A stretch of DNA of 64,000 nucleotides from Bacillota bacterium (GTDB lineage: Bacteria > Bacillota > Bacilli > Paenibacillales > NBRC-103111), in contig JAEWIS010000017.1 of assembly GCA_023386955.1 (NCBI GenBank), positions 62,001 to 126,000 of the forward strand, in the 5' to 3' direction. A model generated the notes under the pieces. That model made no database searches, had not been told where the DNA came from, and worked only from the letters and a program-made list of their open reading frames with translations. Below, piece by piece: positions 17,912-26,469 of this stretch. The position numbers and the translations under genes were made by a program. Numbering within the stretch: the first letter of the stretch is position 1; every line of letters begins with the position of its first letter.

Positions 17912-18688
17912 TTATCCGATCTCCACTGCTTCCTTCCACACCAAAAAATGCTTTTTCAGCCGGCCAAACACCAAGTTGATGATGATGGCAAGCAAGGTGA
18001 TAAACAGGACTACCCCATACATCAGCGGCAGGTCATACCGCACCGTAGCGTTGACATAGTACCAGCCCAGACCGGTGCTGGCTCCGATCACCTCTGAGGC
18101 GATAATCATAAAGAAGGAGATTTGGGCGGCCATTTCGATCCCCGTAAAAATATTAGGCAGCGTAAACGGAAGAATCACCTTAAAAAACAGCTCCTTCCGT
18201 GAGGCCCCCATAGACCTGGCTGCCCGGACCAGCTGCGGATCCACACTTCTTGCTCCGGCAATGGTCTGGAACAGCAGGGGCCAGTTGGCCGCCCAGAAAA
18301 TCACCGCTACCTTCTCCGCCGTTCCGATTCCGAAGAAAATCATAAAAATCGGGATGATAGCAAAGGGATTCAGCTTTTCACACATCCGCAGAAAGGGCAG
18401 GAGAAGCCGTTCGAAGCCTCTGAAGAAGGTCCCCAGCAAGAAGCCCAGCGGCACCGCGATGACAAAGGACAAGCCAAAGCCCAACCCCACCCGGCCTAAG
18501 CTCACTCCCATCTGCTTAAAAAGTGTATCTGACACGGCGGAATGGTAGAGGGAGCGGATGGCCAGGGACGGAGAGGAAATCACCCCTTCCGGGACGATTC
18601 CCGCCCCGATTTCCCACAGGACAAAAAAGAGCAAAATCGGGATGCTGCCATACGCCGCTTTCCGCAGCCCTCGTTGAAACCTGTTCAT
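17912..18688 (-). CDS. ABC transporter permease, SsuC/TauC-like (first copy)
   Basis: 258 residues with about six membrane helices. The conserved permease EAA-type loop is at RAARSMGASRKELFFKVILPFTLP (about residues 155-178). It lies 40 nt before the binding-protein gene and 49 nt after a second, divergent permease, so the importer is built from two different membrane subunits, whereas classic SsuC works as a homodimer. GGAGG lies 12-13 nt before the ATG. Confidence 0.9.
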   Translation of the reverse strand: MNRFQRGLRKAAYGSIPILLFFVLWEIGAGIVPEGVISSPSLAIRSLYHSAVSDTLFKQMGVSLGRVGLGFGLSFVIAVPLGFLLGTFFRGFERLLLPFLRMCEKLNPFAIIPIFMIFFGIGTAEKVAVIFWAANWPLLFQTIAGARSVDPQLVRAARSMGASRKELFFKVILPFTLPNIFTGIEMAAQISFFMIIASEVIGASTGLGWYYVNATVRYDLPLMYGVVLFITLLAIIINLVFGRLKKHFLVWKEAVEIG

Positions 18689-18737
18689 ATTCGCGTACGA
18701 CCTCCTCCCCGTAAATGGTCAAAATGGTTGAGCTCCG

Positions 18738-19523
18738 TCAGGCATGTCTGCCCTCTGGCGTCTCCTTCCAGTCCACAATGCTTTTCTCCAGCGCCTCCAG
18801 CAGCACATTCAGAAGCAGCCCTACCCCCGCCACCAGAATAGCTCCCAAATAAATCCGGGGCACAAAGCCCATGCTCTGGGCATTATGAATCAGCCAGCCC
18901 AGACCGGAGTCGGCTCCCATACTCTCCGCGCCGATTAGCATCAGGAAGCTCATGGTCAGGCCGCTGCGGATGCCGGTCATAATAGCCGGGAAGGCGGCAG
19001 GCAGCACCACCTTGAAAAAGATGGTCACCGGACCGGCGCTCATAGCCTTGGCGCAGCGCACCAGAAGCGGGTCCACATTCTGAATGCCTGCCATGGTGGT
19101 AAAGAGAATCGGCCAGAAGGAGGACCAGAAGATAACCGTATAAATCCCACCTTCACCCACGCCGGCTATCACAACAAAAATAGGAAACAAGATAAACGGG
19201 GGAATCTGTGACAGAAATACCGTCAGAGGTTTAAGGAACCGGGCCACAGCCGGCAGCGCGCCTGCCAGAATAAAGCCTACAGGCAAAGCCAACGCGGCAG
19301 CCAGCAGAAATCCGATGAACACCCGCTTGAGGCTAACGGAGATGTATACAATAATTTTGATCACGGTCATATCCAAACCTACCCGTATCACCTCGGAGAA
19401 GGGCGGGACAAAAACCGGGCTAACCCATCCCAACCGGGGAGCAAGCTCCCAAATCAGGAGAAGCAGCAAAAACAAGTACCAGCTTAAGAGCTTGTTGTGA
19501 ACCACATTCAGTGTTCGACCCAT
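18738..19523 (-). CDS. ABC transporter permease, SsuC/TauC-like (second copy)
   Basis: 261 residues, six predicted helices starting at LLSWYLFLLLLLIWELAP. The ATPase-docking loop is RCAKAMSAGPVTIFFKVVLPAAFP (about residues 150-174). It is clearly related to the following permease but well diverged, so the pair probably forms a heterodimer. It starts 12 nt after the ATPase stop, with AAGGAGG at good distance. Confidence 0.9.
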   Translation of the reverse strand: MGRTLNVVHNKLLSWYLFLLLLLIWELAPRLGWVSPVFVPPFSEVIRVGLDMTVIKIIVYISVSLKRVFIGFLLAAALALPVGFILAGALPAVARFLKPLTVFLSQIPPFILFPIFVVIAGVGEGGIYTVIFWSSFWPILFTTMAGIQNVDPLLVRCAKAMSAGPVTIFFKVVLPAAFPAIMTGIRSGLTMSFLMLIGAESMGADSGLGWLIHNAQSMGFVPRIYLGAILVAGVGLLLNVLLEALEKSIVDWKETPEGRHA

Positions 19524-19535
19524 GGCAGAGCCTCC

Positions 19536-20411
19536 TTATAAGACAGCAGAAGCGGAAATCTGCTCCTCCAAATGGATGTCCTGTGCCGCGCGCGGAGTCT
19601 CTTCCACAGGCGGCAGCTGCTCCTCCTGGCTTTGGAGAAGCTCCCAAATCCGGTACCGGACCAGGCTGAAATCCGTGGTGGACAGCACATCCCCAACCCG
19701 TCTCGGGCGGGGCAGTCCCACCTTCACAATCTCCTTTACACTGCCGGGATTGGCTGACATCACCGCCACCCGGTCGGCCAGCGCCACCGCCTCATCGATG
19801 CTGTGGGTGACGAAGATAATGGTTTTCCGGGTTTCCTCCCAAATCCGCAGCAGCTCATCCTGCAGGGTTTCCCGGGTTTGGGCGTCCACAGCGGCGAAGG
19901 GTTCATCCATCAAGAGCACCTCGGGATCGTAGGCCAACGCCCGGGCGATGGCCACCCGCTGCTTCATGCCCCCCGACAGCTCATAGGGATAACGGTCCGC
20001 AAAGCCGGACAGATTCACCAGCTTGAGGAAGCGTTCGCTGATTTCCTGGCGGTCCTTCTTGGGAACCCCCTTTACCTCCAAGCCAAATTCCACATTATGC
20101 CTCACTGTACGCCAGGGGAACAGGGCATAACCCTGCATGACAATCCCCCGGTCCAAAGCGGGTTTGGTGATTTTTTTGCCATCGATGAACAGCTCACCGG
20201 AGGTGGGCAGCGCCAGACCGGCGATCAGATCCAAGAGTGTGGATTTACCGCAGCCGCTGGGACCCACAATAGTAAGAAACTCTCCCTTATTCACCGTCAG
20301 ACTAACATTCTGGAGAGCGGAGAAAATCTGTTCCTCCCCACTGGCATTACGCTTAATCTGGTAGTCCCGGTTGACGTTCCGGATTTCGATTCTTGCCGGT
20401 GAATCAGCCAT
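19536..20411 (-). CDS. ABC transporter ATPase, SsuB/TauB-like
   Basis: 291 residues. Walker A GPSGCGKST at 50-58, ABC signature LSGGMKQR at 145-152 and Walker B VLLMDEP at 165-171 are all intact, with the Q-loop at about 93 and a switch His after FVTHS. The open frame reaches back to 20657 but that would overlap the NifD-like gene deeply; the ATG at 20411 has GGAGGTGG in front and overlaps the NifD-like stop by 8 nt (ATGGCTGA), which indicates translational coupling of the reductase to its importer. Confidence 0.92.
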   Translation of the reverse strand: MADSPARIEIRNVNRDYQIKRNASGEEQIFSALQNVSLTVNKGEFLTIVGPSGCGKSTLLDLIAGLALPTSGELFIDGKKITKPALDRGIVMQGYALFPWRTVRHNVEFGLEVKGVPKKDRQEISERFLKLVNLSGFADRYPYELSGGMKQRVAIARALAYDPEVLLMDEPFAAVDAQTRETLQDELLRIWEETRKTIIFVTHSIDEAVALADRVAVMSANPGSVKEIVKVGLPRPRRVGDVLSTTDFSLVRYRIWELLQSQEEQLPPVEETPRAAQDIHLEEQISASAVL

Positions 20412-21963
20412 TGGCCACCACCTCCGCTTCATGTTCTTCAAGGGCAGAATGGTCAATGTAGCGAAACGGGTCCTCGCTGTACCAGGATTCCCGGTACGGG
20501 AGTTTGGTATTGCCGCCCAAATTGCGGTTAAAGGAGGAGTTGCGCATAATCCGGGCCACCCGGGTGGCCACCTCGAATACCCCCTGGTACCCAAGATAAT
20601 CATTGCTTTGACCGAATAGGGGGAAGATGGAGAAGCCCTGCTTGGAGGCGGAGCCATTGCCCCCCAGATGGCCTACATACAGATCCGGCTGGATACGGCG
20701 CAGCAGGTTGGCCTGCTCGAACAGCTGCCCCGCGCCTATATTGAACACCTTGTCGTCCACACCCGGCACATCCTGCAGGAAATCATCCAACAGCGCCTCG
20801 CCGTATTTGTCAAAATGATAGCCCCGCAAACCCACCACTTCCATCCCCAAATTGTACAGGAGCTCCGCAGTGGTCATAATCCGGATTTCGCCGCCGGTGA
20901 CAAACACTTTTTTGCCCTGCAGCTGCCTGCGGTATGGCTCCAGCGCCTGGTTCAGCTCACGGTTCTCCGATTCGATGAACCTCTCCGCCTGCTCCTCGAT
21001 ACCGAAGTAAGCGGCGATATCGCGGATCCACTTGTTGGTATTTGTAATGCCGATGGGAATGGTCCGCATGACATAGGGAATGCCGTATTTGCTCTGGAAG
21101 TGCTCCACGAAATAGTCGTCATGGGTGGCGCAAATGCTGACGTTGAGAGCCGCCTCATAAGAGTAGGTGAAATCGTCGGGATGAGAGAAGCAGGGCAGCA
21201 CCCGCACCTCCAAATCCAGGGCGTTCAGAATGCGGATCAGCTCCACCTCGTCCACCCGGCTCATGGAGCCCACATTCAGCAGATTAACAGTCCGGCTGAT
21301 GCGCGCCTGGCGTTTGGCCTCCTCCAGCGGATCCTCCGGCAGCACACGCTTATCCCTGGCTTTGTCCTCCCCTACGAGATTCCGCAGAATTCCGTGATAC
21401 ACGGCATCATAGGCCGTCGCTTGAATCCGGGTTTTGAAGCCCTCGCAATGGATGGGAACAATCCGGGCATTCACCTGCGTCTGGAGATCATCCAGAATGC
21501 TGTCGATGTCGTCGCCGATCAAAGCAGGTACACAGGCATTCATCACGATAATGGCCTCCGGACGGAATTCCTGCTCTGCCTTCAGCACCGCTTGGCGCAG
21601 CTTTTTCTCGCCGCCCTGAATCACGTCCACCTGGTCCAGATTGGTGTTGATCCAGCGCAAGCCCCGGGCGGAGGCGCTGCGCAGCTGCTGGAATACCTTG
21701 TTGATGCCCGCCATCTGCAGCATATTGGCACCGCAGCCTACCGGGCTGTGCACCACCACCACCGAATCCCGCATGGAGGCAACCATCCCCAGGCTGAGAC
21801 TCAGCTGGCAGCCCTGGGTTTGGGAAAAGGTACGTTTGGTATTAAACAGGCAGCTGCCCTTCTTGGATTGGCCGGACAGATCGCAGCAGGAGCCGCCGTA
21901 GGCGCCGCAGGCCGCCAGCCGGTCCTCCCGGACGGGGGCCGCTTTATTCTTCAAATAATCCAT
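20404..21963 (-). CDS. Nitrogenase-like component, NifD-like catalytic subunit (Mar-type candidate)
   Basis: 519 residues. The three P-cluster cysteines of NifD have clear counterparts: C52 (QGCQLS), C77 (SPVGCGAN) and C144 (NACVPALIGDD). C278, in NVSICATHDDYF before KYGIPYV, lines up with the FeMo-cofactor ligand Cys275 of Azotobacter vinelandii NifD. The cofactor His442 region (MHSWDYSGPYHGF in NifD) corresponds by eye to FPLFGQSNDYLGY near residues 447-459 and has no His at that place; H432 in YVGHLGGNG lies nearby. The N-terminus carries four extra cysteines (C19, C26, C27, C38). The gene follows the NifK-like gene by 38 nt and overlaps the ATPase gene. Best read as the catalytic subunit of a nitrogenase-like reductase, closest in kind to methylthio-alkane reductase. 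Confidence 0.9.
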   Translation of the reverse strand: MDYLKNKAAPVREDRLAACGAYGGSCCDLSGQSKKGSCLFNTKRTFSQTQGCQLSLSLGMVASMRDSVVVVHSPVGCGANMLQMAGINKVFQQLRSASARGLRWINTNLDQVDVIQGGEKKLRQAVLKAEQEFRPEAIIVMNACVPALIGDDIDSILDDLQTQVNARIVPIHCEGFKTRIQATAYDAVYHGILRNLVGEDKARDKRVLPEDPLEEAKRQARISRTVNLLNVGSMSRVDEVELIRILNALDLEVRVLPCFSHPDDFTYSYEAALNVSICATHDDYFVEHFQSKYGIPYVMRTIPIGITNTNKWIRDIAAYFGIEEQAERFIESENRELNQALEPYRRQLQGKKVFVTGGEIRIMTTAELLYNLGMEVVGLRGYHFDKYGEALLDDFLQDVPGVDDKVFNIGAGQLFEQANLLRRIQPDLYVGHLGGNGSASKQGFSIFPLFGQSNDYLGYQGVFEVATRVARIMRNSSFNRNLGGNTKLPYRESWYSEDPFRYIDHSALEEHEAEVVANG

Positions 21964-22001
21964 GTGTATCCCTCCAGATTAAGATTGCCCGAAAAAAGCT
22001 T

Positions 22002-23342
22002 CTACCGGTGGCTGACCAGCAGGGTAATGGCGTCCTCGGCCAGGGTCAAACCTCCCTTATAGCCCGCATACGTCCGGTTCAGCACCACCCGGTTGGTAAT
22101 GGGATAGCTGACTGCCAACAGCGGCACCTTAAACTGCTCCGCCGTGTCCCGTTCCATGACGCTTCCTGCAATAAAACCGGGCAGAAAACCATCGTAATAC
22201 CGCTGCCCCTTGGATTGGGGCCACCGGCGGTTAATATGCTTGGCTACGTTGGAGGCATCCGTATCGAAGACCACAGTGGGCTCCAGCCCGGAATGGTAAT
22301 CCCGGAAGCCTGCCCGAATATCGTCCTCCTCCTCCGGCAGAAGCGGGTCCGTCACAATGGCAAGCTCCGGCAGCCAGCCCAGATCATCCGCCAGGAACCG
22401 GGTTAAGGCTTGGGCATAGTTGGCATCGCCCACCACCGTGGCATAACGCTGGAAGTCCAGGTCATTGTAGGAATCGGACAGCCGCTGCAAAAAGTCATAA
22501 TAATATTTGCGCTCTCCGGCGATAACCTGCTCCACCTGCTCGGCCGGCACCCCAGCTGCCTCACCCACTTTACGGAGGAAAGCGGAGGTGGCATGGTCGC
22601 CAATGGGGAATTCCGCCGTCAGCCAAGGCACATCATGAACCTCCTGGAAGGTTTGGGCCGCCTCCTGGCCGTATACCCGGGACAGCACAATATTCAAGGA
22701 AGCCGAAGCGGCATAACGGAGATTGTCCATGGTTTCCCCGGTGCCGAAGAAGGTGTTGACCGTTAGACCCAGCTTTTCCAATAGCTCCTTCAGGGTATCG
22801 ATATTGCCTTTCCAGAAGACATCCTGCAGGGGCACAATCCCGAACAGATTCACAGTTCCGGCTTTTTTCACCGGCGCGGGCTCCGTAAAATCCCGGAACA
22901 GGGCCGAAAGCACATAATCGTAGCCCTTGTAGGAATTCCCCTTGAAGCTGGTGGTTTCCGTTCCCACCACCGGATGCTCGCCGCCACGGAATTGCTTGAC
23001 CACCTGGTTCACATCGTCGCCAATCATCTCCACCATGCAGCCGGTCACCACAAAATATAAATCTCCGTCCATGATACGGATGGTATTCTCAATCTGCTCC
23101 GCCAGCCGTTCCTCGCCGCCGAACACAATATCCCGCTCCGCTACATTGGAGCTGGGCAGAGTTTGGCCGCCGCAATAGCTGCCGCCGTGGTAGCCCGACG
23201 CTCCGGATAAGGCACCGGCCAGATTGCCGCCGCAGCCGGGAGAGGTGTGCAGTATGGGGATCGCCCGGGGAAGGGCCTGGACCGTGCCGATGGCTCCTCC
23301 CAGTGCACAGGTAAACCGGGGTCTTTCAATAACTTTGCTCAT
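22002..23342 (-). CDS. Nitrogenase-like component, NifK-like subunit
   Basis: 446 residues, shorter than NifK (about 520). Three P-cluster cysteines align with NifK Cys70, Cys95 and Cys153: C12 (RFTCALGG), C37 (SPGCGGNL) and C102 ([11 protein letters not shown]). C57 in YCGGQ is additional. All six P-cluster ligands are therefore present across the pair. NifN scaffold proteins lack the full set, which argues for a catalytic rather than a scaffold role. The N-terminal extension of true NifK, which wraps the alpha subunit, is absent. The start overlaps the cysK stop by 4 nt (ATGA). Confidence 0.9.
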   Translation of the reverse strand: MSKVIERPRFTCALGGAIGTVQALPRAIPILHTSPGCGGNLAGALSGASGYHGGSYCGGQTLPSSNVAERDIVFGGEERLAEQIENTIRIMDGDLYFVVTGCMVEMIGDDVNQVVKQFRGGEHPVVGTETTSFKGNSYKGYDYVLSALFRDFTEPAPVKKAGTVNLFGIVPLQDVFWKGNIDTLKELLEKLGLTVNTFFGTGETMDNLRYAASASLNIVLSRVYGQEAAQTFQEVHDVPWLTAEFPIGDHATSAFLRKVGEAAGVPAEQVEQVIAGERKYYYDFLQRLSDSYNDLDFQRYATVVGDANYAQALTRFLADDLGWLPELAIVTDPLLPEEEDDIRAGFRDYHSGLEPTVVFDTDASNVAKHINRRWPQSKGQRYYDGFLPGFIAGSVMERDTAEQFKVPLLAVSYPITNRVVLNRTYAGYKGGLTLAEDAITLLVSHR

Positions 23343-24286
23343 TTCTGGTTAACCTCCTCCTGAAACAACACGGTTGACAGATAACGTTCCCCCGTATCCG
23401 GCAGCAGTGCCACAATGGTTTTGCCTCTGTTTTCCGGGCGTTTCGCCAGCTGGGCTGCGGCGAACACAGCCGCACCCGAGGAGATGCCTACCAGCAGCCC
23501 CTCATACTTGGCCAGCTCCCGGGCGGTTTCCAGCGCTTCATCATTCTTCACTTTATAGATTTCGTCCAGTACATCCAGATTCAGAATCCCCGGCACAAAT
23601 CCAGCCCCGATGCCTTGAATCTTATGGGGGCCGGAGGCGCCGCCGGACAGGACGGGCGAGTCATACGGCTCGATGGCGACGATCTGGATATCGGAGCGGC
23701 GGGATTTCAGCACCTCTCCCACACCCGTTACCGTTCCGCCTGTACCCACCCCGCCCACAAAGATATCCACCTTGCCGTCCGTATCCCGCCAAATTTCCTC
23801 TGCGGTGGTTTTGCGGTGGATGGCCGGATTGGCCGGATTGTTAAATTGCTGCGGCACATAGGAGTTGGGTGTTTGCGCCGCAAGCTCCTCCGCCCGCCGC
23901 ACAGCCCCCTTCATCCCCTCCGGGCCGGGGGTTAGCACCAGCTCCGCACCCAGCGCCTTAAGCAGGTTGCGGCGTTCCACGCTCATAGTTTCCGGCATGG
24001 TCAGGATCAGCCGGTATCCCCGGGAGGCGGCCACAAAAGCCAGACCAATGCCGGTATTGCCGCTGGTGGGTTCGATAATCACCGTATCCTTCCCAAGCAG
24101 CCCCTTCTCCTCCGCATCCTTAATCATGGCATAGCCGATCCGGTCCTTGACGCTCCCCGCCGGATTAAAATATTCCAGCTTGGCGACAAGGGAGGCGGGC
24201 AGCCGTTTGGTGCTGCCGAACCGGCCCAGCTCAAGCAGCGGGGTATTGCCGATCAGATCGGTCAAGCTTCTGGCAATTTTGCTCAT
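23339..24286 (-). CDS. cysK: Cysteine synthase (O-acetylserine sulfhydrylase), PLP-dependent
   Basis: 315 residues, usual length. The PLP lysine is K47 in NPAGSVKDR, and the phosphate/substrate loop TSGNTG is near residue 74. The Gly-rich PLP-phosphate loop [11 protein letters not shown] is also intact. It joins sulfide (or a thiol) to O-acetylserine. It sits between the NifH-like and NifK-like genes, 21 nt after the first and overlapping the second by 4 nt, which implies that its product is needed together with the reductase. That position suggests the reductase releases sulfide or a small thiol that this enzyme captures. A paralogous use, such as S-methylcysteine formation, is possible. Confidence 0.9.
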   Translation of the reverse strand: MSKIARSLTDLIGNTPLLELGRFGSTKRLPASLVAKLEYFNPAGSVKDRIGYAMIKDAEEKGLLGKDTVIIEPTSGNTGIGLAFVAASRGYRLILTMPETMSVERRNLLKALGAELVLTPGPEGMKGAVRRAEELAAQTPNSYVPQQFNNPANPAIHRKTTAEEIWRDTDGKVDIFVGGVGTGGTVTGVGEVLKSRRSDIQIVAIEPYDSPVLSGGASGPHKIQGIGAGFVPGILNLDVLDEIYKVKNDEALETARELAKYEGLLVGISSGAAVFAAAQLAKRPENRGKTIVALLPDTGERYLSTVLFQEEVNQK

Positions 24287-24307
24287 GGGTATTACTCCTC
24301 TCGTATC

Positions 24308-25186
24308 TTATAAATTCCCTACCGCTTGGGGATTAAGAACGCCGTTTTCCAGCTCCACCAGCTGTTTTCCCCACTTGGCCGCCCACTCCCGCAGCTCACT
24401 GACCTCCAGAGGCGCAGGCACCTTGGATACCTCATGCTCATCAATCTTCCGGGCCAGCTCCTTGTAAATCTTGGCCTGCTGGGAGTCCGGCGCCGCCTCA
24501 ATGGTGGTTTTGCCCTGCAGCTCGCTTTGGGTGACGGTTACCGAACGGGGCACATATTCCACCACCTGGGTTTGGGTTTTGGCCACAAAATCATCAATAA
24601 TATCCTTGGAATACGGAGCATTGATGGAGTTGGCGATAACGCCGCCCAGCAGCGCGCCACCCGCTTTGGAATATTTGTGAATCCCCTTGAACAGATTGTT
24701 GGCGGCATACACGGCCATAAAGTCGGCGGAGGAAACGGTGAACACATGCTCCGCAATCCCTTCACGGACAGGAACGGCAAAACCGCCGCAAACCACATCA
24801 CCTAATACGTCATAAATCACGTAATCCAGATCCAGCTCCTCAAACACCTTCTGCTGCTTAAACAGCTCCACGGCGGTAATGATCCCTCTGCCTGCGCAGC
24901 CTACACCTGGAGCGGGTCCTCCTGCCTCTACGCAATAAATTCCGTTAAAACCCTTGAAAATAACGTCATGGGCTTTTATTTTCGTTCTTTCCCGGAGCGT
25001 ATCCAACACAGTCGGGATATAGTCGCCCCCCCGCAGGGTATTGGTGGAGTCACTTTTGGGGTCGCAGCCGAATTGCATGACCTTATAACCCGCCACCGAC
25101 AAGGCAGCGCTGATATTGGAGGTTGTTGTGGATTTGCCGATTCCGCCTTTCCCGTAAATTGCGATCTGCTTCAGTTTTTTTGCCAT
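24308..25186 (-). CDS. Nitrogenase iron protein homologue (NifH-like reductase)
   Basis: 292 residues. P-loop GKGGIGKST at 12-20, switch CDPKSDST from C41, and the two [4Fe-4S]-bridging cysteines C97 (GVGCAGRG) and C133 (DVVCGGF) are all present; R100 is the position ADP-ribosylated in some NifH. It would deliver electrons with MgATP hydrolysis to the NifDK-like pair. A GTG at 25195 opens the frame, but GGGAG is 8 nt before the ATG at 25186, which is preferred. It is 20 nt after the NifX-like gene. Overall it resembles true NifH more than the BchL/ChlL branch because of the NifB- and NifX-like neighbours; phylogeny is needed to place it. Confidence 0.92.
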   Translation of the reverse strand: MAKKLKQIAIYGKGGIGKSTTTSNISAALSVAGYKVMQFGCDPKSDSTNTLRGGDYIPTVLDTLRERTKIKAHDVIFKGFNGIYCVEAGGPAPGVGCAGRGIITAVELFKQQKVFEELDLDYVIYDVLGDVVCGGFAVPVREGIAEHVFTVSSADFMAVYAANNLFKGIHKYSKAGGALLGGVIANSINAPYSKDIIDDFVAKTQTQVVEYVPRSVTVTQSELQGKTTIEAAPDSQQAKIYKELARKIDEHEVSKVPAPLEVSELREWAAKWGKQLVELENGVLNPQAVGNL

Positions 25187-25206
25187 TGCCGCCACTCCCT
25201 GTTGGT

Positions 25207-25554
25207 TTAATGTTTCGTTAATCCGTTTAAATATTTGATCAGCTTGTCAATGGCCCGGTCAATCCGGTCGTAGATTTCGAAGGCCTTAATGCCATGGGAG
25301 GCAAGTACCTTCTCCGCTCCCGGACCGATCCGCGCCACCAGGACAAAGCTGCAATCCTGAAGCTCCTTTGCCGAACGGACCAACGTTTCCTCGTGATGCT
25401 GCCCCTGCCCGCACGGGGCCTTCAGCTCCCGGCGTTCCACCAGGCCGTACTCTCCATTATCCTGTACCCGGTATATCAGGAATTCTCTATTTTTTCCAAA
25501 ATGCTGATTAATTAGGATGCCATCCAGACTGGCTACCGCCACCTGAAATTCCAT
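25207..25554 (-). CDS. NifX/NifB C-terminal-like iron-cluster carrier protein
   Basis: 115 residues of the dinitrogenase iron-molybdenum cofactor biosynthesis family. It begins with VAVASLDGILINQHFGKNREFLIY, the NQHFG strand-turn of the family, and contains PCGQGQHHEE and VARIGPGAEKVLASHGI, which match the C-terminal domain that is fused to many NifB proteins. Here that domain is a separate protein coded 18 nt after the NifB-like gene. It probably binds or passes on the NifB product (an Fe-S-C cluster) to the NifD-like subunit. Confidence 0.88.
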   Translation of the reverse strand: MEFQVAVASLDGILINQHFGKNREFLIYRVQDNGEYGLVERRELKAPCGQGQHHEETLVRSAKELQDCSFVLVARIGPGAEKVLASHGIKAFEIYDRIDRAIDKLIKYLNGLTKH

Positions 25555-25572
25555 GCTTCCTCCTCCTGTCCG

Positions 25573-26469
25573 TTACCCGTGTGAAAAGGTCTCCGCCACC
25601 GGTTTGTCATACAGCTGGGAGGCCAGGTCCCGTCCGGAGCCGGGGATGCCGCAGGCATCTGCACGGCATTGCTGACAGTGCCGGAATACAGGCAGGTATT
25701 GCTCCGCCGCTTCCCGGGCATCACCAAGCTGGAAACAATCCGGCGCTTCGATATGGCTAAGCTCATGCTGGGGAATAAGAGGGATAATATTGATTAGGGA
25801 TGCCCCCGCATCCCGGGTTTGTCTGGCGATTTCGCCGATGTGGCCCTCGTTGATGCCGGGAATCAGCACCGTATTGATCTTGATGGTGATACCCAGTTCG
25901 CTGGCCTTCCGGATACCCGCCAGTTGGGCCCGGATCAGCGTTTCTGCTGCCGCCCTTCCCATAATGAGCTTCCCGTCCAAAGCGATGGAGGAGCAAATCT
26001 GCTCCTGTATAGCCGGATCAACTCCGTTGACGGTGACGGTTACAGTCTGTACGCCCACGTTGGCGATACGCTCCGCATGCTGCTCCAGCAGAAGCCCGTT
26101 GGTGCTTAAACAATTGATCAGCTCCGGGTAACGCTCATGCACCTGTTCGAATGCCTCCAGCGCATGGGGGGTGGTCAGGGTGTCTCCCGGACCGGCAATC
26201 CCGGCTACAGTAAGCTCCGGACAAAGACGCAGCGCCTTCTCAATGAGAGCATTCACCGCCTCCGGCTTGACCAGCTCCGTGGCCACACCCGGACGGTGCT
26301 CGGATTTATTGAAGCTGCGCTTGCAAAACTTGCACCGGATGTTGCAGGCAGGGCTGACAGGCAAATGAATCCGCCCGAACTTGAAATGACCTTCCCCGCT
26401 GAAGCAGGGATGCTTGCGCACCAAATGGCCGAACCTTTCCTCCGGCAACGCGCTTCCGCAGCTACCCAT
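25573..26469 (-). CDS. NifB-like radical SAM cofactor synthase
   Basis: 298 residues. The N-terminus has HPCFSGEGHFKFGRIHLP, close to NifB, then the radical-SAM cluster motif CNIRCKFC (C42, C46, C49). The C-terminus has HCQQCRADACGIPGSG, the NifB-type cysteine motif that binds an auxiliary cluster. NifB inserts carbide and builds the 8Fe core (NifB-co) of nitrogenase cofactors. It lacks the fused NifX-like domain, which is the next gene. First gene of the operon, with GGGAGG before the ATG and a long leader upstream. With no nifE, nifN, nifV or nifQ in the operon, an unmodified 8Fe cluster is the likely final cofactor. Confidence 0.92.
   Translation of the reverse strand: MGSCGSALPEERFGHLVRKHPCFSGEGHFKFGRIHLPVSPACNIRCKFCKRSFNKSEHRPGVATELVKPEAVNALIEKALRLCPELTVAGIAGPGDTLTTPHALEAFEQVHERYPELINCLSTNGLLLEQHAERIANVGVQTVTVTVNGVDPAIQEQICSSIALDGKLIMGRAAAETLIRAQLAGIRKASELGITIKINTVLIPGINEGHIGEIARQTRDAGASLINIIPLIPQHELSHIEAPDCFQLGDAREAAEQYLPVFRHCQQCRADACGIPGSGRDLASQLYDKPVAETFSHG

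Noticed and set aside
20668..22062. Long plus-strand open frame (464 codons) opposite the NifD-like gene
   Set aside because: Antisense shadow of a clearly conserved gene, His/Gln-rich composition, no start signal.
20404..23342. NifEN scaffold or protochlorophyllide/F430 reductase (BchNB, CfbCD)
   Set aside because: Both subunits keep three P-cluster cysteines, and NifB- and NifX-like genes are in the operon, which those systems do not need.
20404..25186. True nitrogen fixation genes (nifHDK)
   Set aside because: nifE, nifN, nifV and others are missing, the K-like protein is short, and the D-like protein lacks the cofactor His position; cysK and a sulfonate-type importer fit sulfur better.
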